This document shows, piece by piece, positions 41,376 through 50,625 of a stretch of 64,000 bases of DNA. The notes under the pieces are model-generated. The model did no database searches and was not told the DNA's origin. It was given only the letters and a program-made list of their open reading frames with translations. The DNA comes from Rhynchopus sp. YZ270_cl-10 (Eukaryota; Euglenozoa; Diplonemea; Diplonemida; Diplonemidae), in assembly GCA_964035575.1 (NCBI GenBank), contig OZ037839.1, positions 868,001 to 932,000 on the forward strand, read 5' to 3'. Numbering within the stretch: the first letter of the stretch is position 1; each line of letters starts with the position of its first letter. A program made the translations under genes and the position numbers.

Positions 41376-43052
41376 CTAAAAACCAACGTCACCTAGTCTG
41401 CTGCGTACAACGTTGCTACACTTGTCCATTCCGTCGACTTTCGACAACATTGTGCAGTTGTGGAGAAAATAGGCACCAATCGTGGTGACTGCTTGCAGGG
41501 CAGCGAGGTCGACTTCCGACAACGATGTGCAGTCGGAGAGAAACCTGGTACCAATCGTAGTGACTGATTGCAGGGCGGTCAGGTCGACTTCCGACAACGA
41601 TGTGCAGTCGGAGAGAAACCTGTCACCAATCGTGGTGACTGATTGTAGGCCACTGAGATCGACTTTCGACAACGTTGTGCAGTAGGTGAGAAACTTGTTA
41701 CCAATCGTGGTGACTGATTGCAGGCTGGTGAAGTCCGCTTCCGACAACTTTGTGCATTTGTAGAGAAAATCATCACCAATCGTGGTGACTGCTTGTAGGT
41801 CGATGAAGTCCACTTTCGACAAGGATGTGCAGTGGTGGAGAAACCTGTCACTAATCGTGGTGACTGCTTGCAGGCCACTGAGATCGACTTTCGCCAACGT
41901 TGTGCAGTAGGTGAGAAACTTGTCACCAATCGTGGTGACTGCTTGCAGGCCGGTGAAGTCTACTTCCGACAACGTTGTGCATTTGTAGAGAAAATCATCA
42001 CCAATCGTGGTGACTGCTTGCAGGCCGATGAAGTCCACTTTCGACAAGGATGTGCAGTAGGTGAGAAACTCGTCACCAATCGTGGTGACTGCTTGCAGTC
42101 CGGTGAAGTCCACTTTCGACAACGTTGTGCAGGAGTAGAGAAACCTGTCACCAATCGTGGTGACTGCTTGCAGGCCGGTGAAGTCCACTTCCGACAACGT
42201 TTCGCAATTGTAGAGAAACCCGTCACCAATCGTGGTGACTGCTTGCAGGCTGGTGAAGTCCAATTTCGACAACGATGTGCAGTTGTAGAGAAAATGATCA
42301 CCAATTGTGGTGACTGCTTGCAGGCCGGTGAAGTCCAATTTCGACAACGATGTGCACTCGGAGAGAAACCCGTCACCAATCGTGGTGACTGCTTGCAGGG
42401 CGGTAAAGTCCACTTTCGACAACGTTGTGCAGTCGGAGAGAAACCCGCAACCAATCGCGGTGACTGATTGCAAGCCGGTGAAGTCCACTTTCGACAACGA
42501 TGTGCAGTTGTAAAGAAACCCGTCACCAATCGTGGTGACTGCTTGCAGGCCGGTGAAGTCCACTTTCGACAACGTTTCGCAGTTGGAGAGAAAATCGTAA
42601 CCAATCGTGGTGACGCAGGGTAATGCAGGCAGGTGCAGTGTGACGCCACAGTTGTCATCCACATTGGGTACGCAACTGAAACCAATGCGCGTTACGTCAC
42701 TACCTGAGAAGAAGTCATCTGGAATCTCAGTCGCAACTTCTGCCTGAAGAAGCAAGCTGGCCACCTTCGGATCCTCCACCTGCTGCAACCTTTCTGCTGT
42801 GATGTTTGTCTCACCCAATGCATGAAGAGCTGATATGGCTTCGTATTTCATCGTTTTCGTCAACACCACTGTGTCTCCAGCACTCAGTTCTGTGATGTCC
42901 TCTCCTTCCTCCTTCCCTCCGAAGCCCATGCGGAAGCTGTCTTCGCACAACTCTGTTGCAGACGCCACCTTCTGCCGCATCGTCTCCGTTGTGTCCTTCT
43001 CACCCACCTCCATCACGAAGTCGTTCCCCAAGCCCTGGATAGTCAGTTCCAT
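41376..43052 (-). CDS. Ubiquitin-like/LRR protein 3, 16 repeats
   Basis: A 558-residue, intact member. Residues 1-68 are the ubiquitin-like domain (MELTIQGLGNDFVMEVGEKD, MGFGGKEEGEDITELSAGDT). A 75-residue linker includes GETNITAERLQQVEDPKVAS and IPDDFFSGSDVTRIGFSCVP. Then come sixteen 25-residue LRR_5 repeats (LQAVTTIGDxFLYNCTSL, KVDFTG) and the tail MDKCSNVVRSRLGDVGF. There is no signal peptide or transmembrane segment, so it is likely intracellular, in contrast to bacterial BspA-type surface proteins. Variable positions cluster at the residues after IGD and FL, the likely ligand face. Encoded in 75-bp repeats nearly identical at the DNA level, ideal for unequal crossing-over. The longest member here. 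Confidence 0.9.
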   Translation of the reverse strand: MELTIQGLGNDFVMEVGEKDTTETMRQKVASATELCEDSFRMGFGGKEEGEDITELSAGDTVVLTKTMKYEAISALHALGETNITAERLQQVEDPKVASLLLQAEVATEIPDDFFSGSDVTRIGFSCVPNVDDNCGVTLHLPALPCVTTIGYDFLSNCETLSKVDFTGLQAVTTIGDGFLYNCTSLSKVDFTGLQSVTAIGCGFLSDCTTLSKVDFTALQAVTTIGDGFLSECTSLSKLDFTGLQAVTTIGDHFLYNCTSLSKLDFTSLQAVTTIGDGFLYNCETLSEVDFTGLQAVTTIGDRFLYSCTTLSKVDFTGLQAVTTIGDEFLTYCTSLSKVDFIGLQAVTTIGDDFLYKCTTLSEVDFTGLQAVTTIGDKFLTYCTTLAKVDLSGLQAVTTISDRFLHHCTSLSKVDFIDLQAVTTIGDDFLYKCTKLSEADFTSLQSVTTIGNKFLTYCTTLSKVDLSGLQSVTTIGDRFLSDCTSLSEVDLTALQSVTTIGTRFLSDCTSLSEVDLAALQAVTTIGAYFLHNCTMLSKVDGMDKCSNVVRSRLGDVGF

Positions 43053-43235
43053 TTTATGTGTCTCTTTGATGTATCTCTGCTGGTGGGTTGTTGGGTAAGG
43101 AAGAGCTTTTAACCCGCAAACCCCAAGATTTTTTATCATCTGAATCCAAAGAAGCAAGAATTTATAACTTTTTAAAGTTTTCAGATTTATTAGATACGAG
43201 GGAGGGTTTGGTGGGGAAGAACCTTTTTTTGCGTT
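43053..43235. promoter_or_regulatory. Conserved 5' flank of ubiquitin-like/LRR genes
   Basis: About 180 bp upstream of the ATG (TATGTGTCTCTTTGATGTAT, GGAAGAGCTTTTAACCCGCA, CAAGAATTTATAACTTTT, ATTAGATACGAGGGAGG) is shared at 54457-54640 and 58253-58430, and in part at 14701-14790. It probably holds the 5' UTR, trans-splice site or promoter; no specific site can be named. Confidence 0.6.
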
Positions 43236-43479
43236 TTTTTGGCCGTGTTTCATCGCGCTGTTTTCAGTGACACTCTGTCAATAACACACAAACACACGCG
43301 ACTCACACCAATGTACATATGTCTGCCGACGTTTCGGCAATCGTCAGTAGCACTCACACACGAGCAGACTCCACCGATATTTCGGTGCACCCGTTCTTGT
43401 CCCTGTTTCAATCACTCGCGGATCGACTTACACAAACCCCACACTCCCGGCCTACGTACGTATAGCCAGAGAGCTAAAA

Positions 43480-43690
43480 CACAAATAATTTTCTACCTCA
43501 CTGCCTCTGAGACAATGTACAGGGTGCTCACGACCCAAAGCAGACCAACCCCGATAACAGAAGAAACACACAAAAAAACGCTCTGTCACACTGCCTCTGA
43601 GACAAAATACTGGGTGCTCGCGACCCAAGGTAGACCAACACCCGATAACAGAACAAACACAAGAGCACTGTTCTCTCTCACTGCATCGCA
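43480..43690. repeat. About 110-bp degenerate tandem repeat, two units
   Basis: CACTGCCTCTGAGACAA, TGGGTGCTC-CGACCCAA, and AGACCAAC-CCGATAACAGAA occur twice with about 90% identity. The rest of 43236-44500 shows no gene; minus-strand frames at 44050-44400 are open but unassignable. Confidence 0.7.
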
Positions 43691-44499
43691 GCCAACGTGA
43701 AGGGCATTCTCAACCCCGGCAGCCCGACATGGGCGGTAACCCACACACGCACACACCTCGACCTGTCGGTGAAATGTGGCTCTACTCCAACCCGCCCCGT
43801 ATTAGAAAAATGGAAAAAATGATGGGAGTAGGGTACGGTGTTCAATTTCCTTTTAGCATTGCATGTAATCATATAAAATAAAATGGATGCTTTGTCACGG
43901 CGTACGAAAGTGCTTCGAGGAGTTTTTTTTGAGAAAATTCCAAAAAAAAAAAAAAAAAAACGCTTGAATTTTTAGGGAAAAGCGCTTTTTTCCCTTAAGG
44001 GGTTTGTTAAGGGGGTTTAAGTCCACACTACAAGTGACCCAAACCAAATTTATCGAGTCGCCGATTTCCCGCTGTGGTCATTTTTCTGATAAAAATTACA
44101 AACGCAGTGCCATTTTATGGGAAGCTTTTTTAGAAATGTTGCGTACCGTGTCTTCGCCAGGAACTTTTGGGTGCCATGACCGCTGTTTACTGATAAGAAG
44201 GCTGACATCCACTGCGGCTTGTGGACGGCCACCTGCACCGGCCTCGGAAGAGTACAGTGTACAGGCCTCCTGCACAACAGCCCGGTAGGAAGTGAGAAGG
44301 AGCGAATGTCGCTGATTCGGAGGAACTCTGACTGTGCTTGGTTAACATTCGTCTCTCTGCCGGAGGCTACGATTGCAGGGGGGGTTTTTTTGGTACCATG
44401 CAACGGAAGTTTTTCAAAACTCAAAAATCCTGGCGGCGGGGCCGATAGTCGTCTTTTCCTTTTTTGATAGGGGGACGGGGCGGGGTGTGCATGCAAAGT

Positions 44500-44733
44500 T
44501 AAATGGAATGACATGAAGCATGCAATCGGAATGTGAAGTGTGGTGAGGTGAAGAACACGCAGAGAGCACAAGAGGAACTGTGCCCTTGATCCGACCCCAA
44601 AGAAGTGTCCAATGAAGGTGGGTGGTACAGTGGGGATGATTTCTTGCTCACTCAACAAAACACTACTCGACCCGCCCAAACACACAGAATAATCCTAACA
44701 CCCCAATTCCCACTCCCGCTTTCTTTACTGCCT
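44500..44733. repeat. LRR-gene 3' flank, copy 3
   Basis: As at 10480-10758. Preceded by TCGTCTTTTCCTTTTTTGAT, shared with 41082-41110. Confidence 0.8.
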
Positions 44734-45547
44734 CTAAAAACCAACGTCACCTAGTCTGCTGCGTACAACGTTGCTACACTTGTCCATTCCGTCGACTTTC
44801 GACAACGTTGTGCAGTTGGTGAGAAAATAATCACCAATCGTGGTGACTGCTTGCAGGCCGGTGAAGTCCACTTCCGACAACATTTTGCAGTGGGAGAGAA
44901 ACCCTTCACCAATCGTGGTGACTGATTGCAGGCCGGTGAAGTCCAATTTCGACAACATTTCGCAGTCGGAGAGAAACCCTTCACCAATCGTGGTGACTGC
45001 TTGCAGGCCGGTGAAGTCCACTTTCGACAACGATGTGCACCTGTAGAGAAACCAGTCACCAATCGTGGTGACTGCTTGCAGGCCGGTGAAGTCCACTTTC
45101 GACAACGATGTGCACCTGTAGAGAAACCAGTCACCAATCGTGGTGACTGCTTGCAGGCCGGTGAAGTCCACTTCTGACAACGTTGTGCACTCGGAGAGAA
45201 ACTTGTCACCAATCGTGGTGACTGCTTGCAGGCCGGTGAAATCCACTTCCGACAACGTTTCGCAGTAGGAGAGAAAATCGTCACCAATCGTGGTGACGCA
45301 GGGTAATGCAGGCAGGTGCAGTGTGACGCCACAGTTGTCATCCACATTGGGTACGCAACTGAAACCAATGCGCGTTACGTCACTACCTGAGAAGAAGTCT
45401 TTTGGAATCTCAGTCGCAACTTCTGCCTGAAGAAGCAAGCTGGCCACCTTCGGATCCTCCACCTGCTGCAACCTTTCTGCTGTGATGTTTGTCTCACCCA
45501 ATGCATGAAGAGCTGATATGGCTTCGTACTTCATCGTTTTCGTCAAC
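44734..45547 (-). pseudogene. Ubiquitin-like/LRR gene 4, 3' part (split by the LINE)
   Basis: It resumes at LTKTMKYEAISALHALGETN and encodes the linker and seven LRR_5 repeats, the fewest in the family; two neighbouring repeats (DWFLYRCTSLSK) are identical. Ends MDKCSNVVRSRLGDVGF. The ubiquitin-like half is at 54269-54456. The two halves are 8.7 kb apart, separated only by the LINE and its target duplication. Confidence 0.9.
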
Positions 45548-45618
45548 TGGTGGGGGCCCGTTTTCGATGCATGCACCCCTATCCGAGATAGGTGATACAA
45601 TACATCGTGGAGGTGATG

Positions 45619-48600
45619 TTACATAAGTCCATCACCGCCCCTGCTGTGCCCATCCTTCTGCTTCGTCTGCTTCTTCTTGAAGAAGCCTCCCAGCGTCGTC
45701 TGACGCCCCTTCGAGGTGTCGTGGTGGCGGCGGCAGCAGTGCTCCAGCGTACTCTTCTCTTGCACACAGTTCCCGCACCTCGAGAGTCTATGCTTAGTGC
45801 ATGCTTCGTGTCGGATCGGTAACCCGTCGTCGTTGGAGTGGTGCGCAAAGCAGCAATGCATCAGGTCTGCCTGGGCGTTCTTCGAGCAGGCATCACACTT
45901 CGTCTTCCGGTGCAGCACACATATCGCAAACTGGAAGATCGGAACCGCTCCTTCAGGTGCCTTCACGGGTGCGTCCCCTGGACGCACGTGCTCATGGTGC
46001 CGGTAGCGAGCATGCGCAGATGTCTCCTGTTCAGCCCGCTGGATGAATGGTAGTGCCCTCCTGCCCCTAACTTCTGTGGAGGGGTACGCCGTCTCAGCAG
46101 AATACTCCCCCATCCATGTACCTCTCGCTCTATCGCCACCACGGAGCTCCGCCTCAGACATGCCTTCGGAGCTGCGTTGCAGACGGTACGCCACACCAGC
46201 ATCGTATAGCGCACGCAATGCCTTCAACGTTTCTTCTCCGCCGGCAAAGATAGGACGGCGGTCGATGCCTGTGATGGCGTTCGCCCCAAACGAAGCGAGA
46301 ACATGCGTTACCTTCACCTTCCCCGGATGGAGAGAGCTCTCCGAAAAGGTTCTGAGTGAAGCCAACATATGCCCAAAGGTGGTCGTCTTCGCCATTTCTC
46401 TGTGGGCCAGCGCTACTGGCACCACGTCGTCATCATCGTCGTCTTCCTCACTCCCGTCGTCTTCCCCCCCATTGTTGACTTCTTCCCCAGTCCCATCCCT
46501 CGGCTGCTTCAGCTTCGGCGCTATTCTGCCGGTCTTGTCCCCAGGTCGGATGTCCATCCCTGTGGCAACCTCGAAGTCGATGAGCAGCTCCATGTGGGAG
46601 ACTTCACGTCCAGCTTCGTCGCTCCATTGTAAACCACCCAGCCAGGAGGCAAACGCCAGCAGCAGCGCACGTCCATACGGCCACCTCCTTTTCAGGGGGG
46701 TGTAGTCCACCAAACTGTTCGCGTGTTGCGTCGTCGTGTCCAACTCCGGCGCCCACGTCCACGGGTATCGGTCTTCTTGCAGTCGCGGGTTCGTCGCTTC
46801 CGGTCTGCTCCACTTGGAGCGTGCGATGAGGATGCGCACCATCATCTTCTGCAGGTCTGCAACACGGGCGCATTCCAAAGGTGTGTCCGGTGTGCACATG
46901 CCGCAGATAGCGAGACAGTTTGGCCAGGTCGTTCTGTCAATGTCCAACAGCAAGGGGTACTCCGCACGAATGCTACTCCATGCTTCACATTCCCACCACA
47001 AGTGTTTGTGATTTTCGTCCACCCCCGCTTCGCAGTGCACGCAGATGGCCGAGTCCCGTATGCGCGCTCTCGCAAGTCGCACCCCCGTTATCGCACCGTC
47101 AGCTACAATGTGTCGTAGCGTCCCCGCCTCGTAATCCGTCAAAGTTTTGCTTCGGGTGAGAGCAAGGGTTTTCTCCTTATCCACCCCCGCTTCAATACCC
47201 TTCAGGTTAGCTCTGCCTTTGCCATTGGCCTTCGCAGTCGTCTTCGTACGGGAGAGTCGAATGAAGAACATCCGTTCTCGCACAACGTGGCCCAGTCTAC
47301 CCAAGCTTACTGTCTTCACATCAACGATGCTCCCATCGTGCGTTTTCACTTTTGTCGTGTCTATCCATGACCACGCAAGGCGGCTGAGGGCTCGCGCAAT
47401 CAACCCGATGGGTCCTCCAGTCTTCGCCTGCTTCGCTTTCGCACGTGACCTGCACTTTTCGACCAGCAAACAGATCTCATCCGATTTGCGTATCATCGCC
47501 GCCCACGTCATGATCCTTCTGTAGTCGAATGCCACCGAGGGGTCGAGCAGATGGCCTTTCTCGAAGACATTCAGCATGACCGGTACGCTTCTTCGGTTCA
47601 TCTTGTTCACGCCGTGGACCCCTTTCTCCACTGCAGTTGCAAGACTGTTCACGTATTTCCCAGGTGGGTCCTGCACCGTGATACCGTACACAGATTTCGA
47701 CATCACTGCAGCCTGCATGATGCCTGCTTTCTCACCTTGAGTCAGCGGGAGGCATCCCACCTTACCTGCTAGCGGTCCGCATGCGTCGATGGTGTCTTCC
47801 AGCTTCGTCGGGAGCGTGGGCGTCCCAGCCTGTCGGGCCTGCACCGTCGCCCCCAGGCACTCCGACTTCTCGACGCGAGTAAGATCCGCGCCGTTCATCT
47901 GCACAGTTTCCTCTTCATCAGGACGGTTGCTCTGCCACGTGCTCTTCCCCGCGTGGACGCGTTGTCCCGTCAAGTCTGCAAAGTGTCCGGTGAAGGCGAC
48001 ACCCGCTCGCAGCTGGTCGAGGGTCTTCGTCAGGAGGTTGGTGTCGTCAGCATACGCCAGCCCCTGCGTGCCCGTTTCCTTCTCCACCCCGTTCATCCAC
48101 ACCGCCACCAGCGCATTCAGGAAGATTACGCTCAGTGGGCATCCTTGGAGGATACCATTCGTCGCAAACCATTCTTTGCCAAGACCTGCCGGAAGTTTGA
48201 AACGCCTCCCCAGCTTCTTGTATATACCCCGGATGGGGCGCATCATGTTGTCGGGAAGACCCAACCGTTCGACGAGCTGGAACATGATCTCTTGGGGAAC
48301 ACGGTCAAAGCACTTCTGATAGTCGAAGGAGGCTAGATAGATAGGTGTGTCGTCTATCAGAGCCTCCTCCATCTTCGCACAGAGAAACCACAGCAGGTCT
48401 TCGGTTCCGTGTTTGTTCCGGAAGCCGTGTTGCCGCTCGTGAATCCAGGATTCCTGCCACGTCGCCACTTTGCGGAGTCGAGTCGCCGCCCATAACCTGT
48501 ACATCACACTGGTGATGGTAATGGGTCGCTGCTTCAGGGGCTCCTCGCCTTCTCCTTTGGGGATGAGCACCACCAACGCCCTCGCAATCACCCTGGGCCA

Positions 48601-50613
48601 GTTCCCAGTATCCTCGATCAGGTTCAGGCAGCGCGCGAGTTCCTCCAGCAGTGTCAAAGGCAGTTCCTTCAGCTCCTCCACCCTCCACCCATCGAGGCCT
48701 GCCGCCTTTTTCCGCTTCATCTTGCCGATGGTCGTACGGAGGTCGTCGGCGGTCAGGGGTTCGCATACACAAGGGGTCCCTTCAGGAATGTGTTCCTTGA
48801 ACCTATCAAAGAACGTCGTCCACGCAGGTTCTTCGGAATCGTCGTACATCCGGAACACCCCACCCCAAGCACGGTCATCCATGAGCAGTTCATCCATCTC
48901 CTGGAGGTTAGCTGTAACCGTGCCGTCCTCCCGTTTCAGGAACGTGGTGTGTGACGACGTAGCCTTCCGCAGGAACGAGAACACCTTCGCTGGGTTCTCC
49001 TTCATGTGTTCTTTCATTGTGCGGCGCCATTCCTTGATGCGGGCCCGACGCCGTTGCTCCAGCAGGACAAAACCCCTCTTCTTCAAGCAGCCAAGGAGCC
49101 CACACAACGCCTCTATCCCAGGAAGGTCGAGGTCCCAGGTGTCACTCTTCAGTAGATGCTTCTTCTTGCGGATTTTCGCCCACAGCTGCCGTTCGTTCAA
49201 CGATTCTGCAGATGGCTGACCGAAGCGCTTCCTCCGATCACCAATGAGCTGCTCCATCTGACGACATGTCTTCTGCAGTTGAGCCGTCTCCAGGTTCACA
49301 GCATCCGGCGTGTCGCAGTCCATGCGGGCCGTCCGATGTCGGAGAACGTCGGGTTGCACCTCCCCTCTCCCCCTGTGGCGTTGTTGCTTCGGGTCTGAGT
49401 CTGCAGCACCTCTCTTCAGCAGGTAGTCCTCCGCAATCTTGCAGAAGCGTGCCCAGCGATCTTCAACCGACATCTTCGTCAGGTCGGCTTCAGGGGCAGC
49501 GTTCTCCTGCATCACCTTCGCTGCAAGCTCCTTCTCCTTCTTCGCCGGCCATTTCGTCCAGTCGTCGCCGATCAAAGAAAGGGGAGGGCGTGCCTGCGGT
49601 GCCTTCTGCTCGTATCGCGTCAGGTCTAACGTCAACACCACCGGTCTGTGTACCGGGAGGCAGCTCTCTTTCCAGACCACCACTTTGGAGATCGCAGGGG
49701 CAGCCACGTGGTTCGCCAGCACCAAGTCGATACGTCTGCCAGACGATGTGGAGGTATAGCATGTGTTCTCTGCTGCCTTACCCAACTGCTGTGCGTAGGT
49801 ATCTGCCGCATCAACCCATTTGCCGGAGGAGATGGCCGCTCGAATGGCTAGACTTTCGTTAGCCTCTACGTTGAAGTCTCCGGCAATGAACACCGGTATG
49901 TCCCCAAGGCTGGCTGCTTCTTCAAAGATGCCTGTCAGGAGTTGCTCCGTGCGGTCGCTGTCAGCACACACACCATAAAACGAGAACACAGAGATGTTAC
50001 GTCCCCCGCTCCCATATGCCACCTGCGCATGCGTAAAGCGGCATTCGTTCCACGCTTGTTGGGCACATTGTGGCGGTACTGCTCTGGTCGGTATGTCAGC
50101 GCACGTCATGATCGCAACTCCACCATTCTGCGTGCGCGTGCGCAGAGGGTCTGATCCCTGGCTTCGTCTGCAAGGGGCACCAAAGAGAAGCTGCTTGGCA
50201 CCATACCCCTTCACGTCGTTTGCTGCCCCCTTCATCTCTTCTTCTGTGAGGCGCACCTCCTGCAGAGCACAAACGTCCACATCCCACTCCCCCACCGCAG
50301 GGTGTGCCCTCAGAGACGTCACGTTTGCCGTGCCAAGCGACATGGTCGACGGACCCGGATGCTCCTCCACGTCTCCACATGTCAGCAGTGACCCCCTGCC
50401 CAAAAACGCCCCTCGTCGCCTCCCTCGACGCACCCTGTGTCCGACCCCTCGCCCCACCCCCCTTCGCGTTCTACCCTTACCCCTTGTCCCCGACAGCATA
50501 CAGCCCGCAGAGCGCAAACGATGCTGACCCCTTGTTGGGGAGACAGTTTTCACAAAAACGTCTCGTTCTCCAACTACGCACGAAGAAGCCAATCCTGTGC
50601 CGTACCCTTCCAC
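45619..50613 (-). CDS. LINE ORF2: 2A-like, APE endonuclease, RT, zinc finger, PIP box
   Basis: 1,664 residues. A 2A-like SLLTCGDVEEHPGP is at 75-88. The APE endonuclease (92-335) shows ALQEV, IAGDFNVEANES, SGRRIDLVLAN and VHRPVV. The RT (about 620-900) shows motif A SFDYQKCFDRVP, motif B NGILQGCPLSVIFLNALV and catalytic AYADD at 853-857. No RNase H is obvious. CVHC...HKHLWWEC (about 1189-1208) is a zinc finger as in related LINEs. The C-terminal Cys/His-rich stretch (about 1559-1625) is unusual, followed by QTTLGGFF, a canonical PIP box, at 1638-1645. The frame is open back to the UGA closing ORF1 and has no ATG before codon 39 (50499), so initiation at 50613 would use GTG; ATGs at 50499 or 50343, readthrough or reinitiation are alternatives. 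Confidence 0.9.
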   Translation of the reverse strand: MEGYGTGLASSCVVGERDVFVKTVSPTRGQHRLRSAGCMLSGTRGKGRTRRGVGRGVGHRVRRGRRRGAFLGRGSLLTCGDVEEHPGPSTMSLGTANVTSLRAHPAVGEWDVDVCALQEVRLTEEEMKGAANDVKGYGAKQLLFGAPCRRSQGSDPLRTRTQNGGVAIMTCADIPTRAVPPQCAQQAWNECRFTHAQVAYGSGGRNISVFSFYGVCADSDRTEQLLTGIFEEAASLGDIPVFIAGDFNVEANESLAIRAAISSGKWVDAADTYAQQLGKAAENTCYTSTSSGRRIDLVLANHVAAPAISKVVVWKESCLPVHRPVVLTLDLTRYEQKAPQARPPLSLIGDDWTKWPAKKEKELAAKVMQENAAPEADLTKMSVEDRWARFCKIAEDYLLKRGAADSDPKQQRHRGRGEVQPDVLRHRTARMDCDTPDAVNLETAQLQKTCRQMEQLIGDRRKRFGQPSAESLNERQLWAKIRKKKHLLKSDTWDLDLPGIEALCGLLGCLKKRGFVLLEQRRRARIKEWRRTMKEHMKENPAKVFSFLRKATSSHTTFLKREDGTVTANLQEMDELLMDDRAWGGVFRMYDDSEEPAWTTFFDRFKEHIPEGTPCVCEPLTADDLRTTIGKMKRKKAAGLDGWRVEELKELPLTLLEELARCLNLIEDTGNWPRVIARALVVLIPKGEGEEPLKQRPITITSVMYRLWAATRLRKVATWQESWIHERQHGFRNKHGTEDLLWFLCAKMEEALIDDTPIYLASFDYQKCFDRVPQEIMFQLVERLGLPDNMMRPIRGIYKKLGRRFKLPAGLGKEWFATNGILQGCPLSVIFLNALVAVWMNGVEKETGTQGLAYADDTNLLTKTLDQLRAGVAFTGHFADLTGQRVHAGKSTWQSNRPDEEETVQMNGADLTRVEKSECLGATVQARQAGTPTLPTKLEDTIDACGPLAGKVGCLPLTQGEKAGIMQAAVMSKSVYGITVQDPPGKYVNSLATAVEKGVHGVNKMNRRSVPVMLNVFEKGHLLDPSVAFDYRRIMTWAAMIRKSDEICLLVEKCRSRAKAKQAKTGGPIGLIARALSRLAWSWIDTTKVKTHDGSIVDVKTVSLGRLGHVVRERMFFIRLSRTKTTAKANGKGRANLKGIEAGVDKEKTLALTRSKTLTDYEAGTLRHIVADGAITGVRLARARIRDSAICVHCEAGVDENHKHLWWECEAWSSIRAEYPLLLDIDRTTWPNCLAICGMCTPDTPLECARVADLQKMMVRILIARSKWSRPEATNPRLQEDRYPWTWAPELDTTTQHANSLVDYTPLKRRWPYGRALLLAFASWLGGLQWSDEAGREVSHMELLIDFEVATGMDIRPGDKTGRIAPKLKQPRDGTGEEVNNGGEDDGSEEDDDDDDVVPVALAHREMAKTTTFGHMLASLRTFSESSLHPGKVKVTHVLASFGANAITGIDRRPIFAGGEETLKALRALYDAGVAYRLQRSSEGMSEAELRGGDRARGTWMGEYSAETAYPSTEVRGRRALPFIQRAEQETSAHARYRHHEHVRPGDAPVKAPEGAVPIFQFAICVLHRKTKCDACSKNAQADLMHCCFAHHSNDDGLPIRHEACTKHRLSRCGNCVQEKSTLEHCCRRHHDTSKGRQTTLGGFFKKKQTKQKDGHSRGGDGLM
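50350..50391 (-). other. 2A-like ribosome-skipping motif in the LINE
   Basis: SLLTCGDVEEHPGP; the canonical motif is DxExNPGP. Histidine replaces asparagine, one base away (CAT versus AAT). Ingi and L1Tc of trypanosomes carry an N-terminal 2A. Skipping would separate ORF1-derived protein from the endonuclease-RT protein. The substitution may weaken activity. Confidence 0.7.
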
Positions 50614-50625
50614 CGCACCACACCG

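Noticed and set aside
44050-44420. Open minus-strand frames, one of over 110 codons
   Set aside because: Two competing frames are equally open and neither shows a domain, start or splice support.
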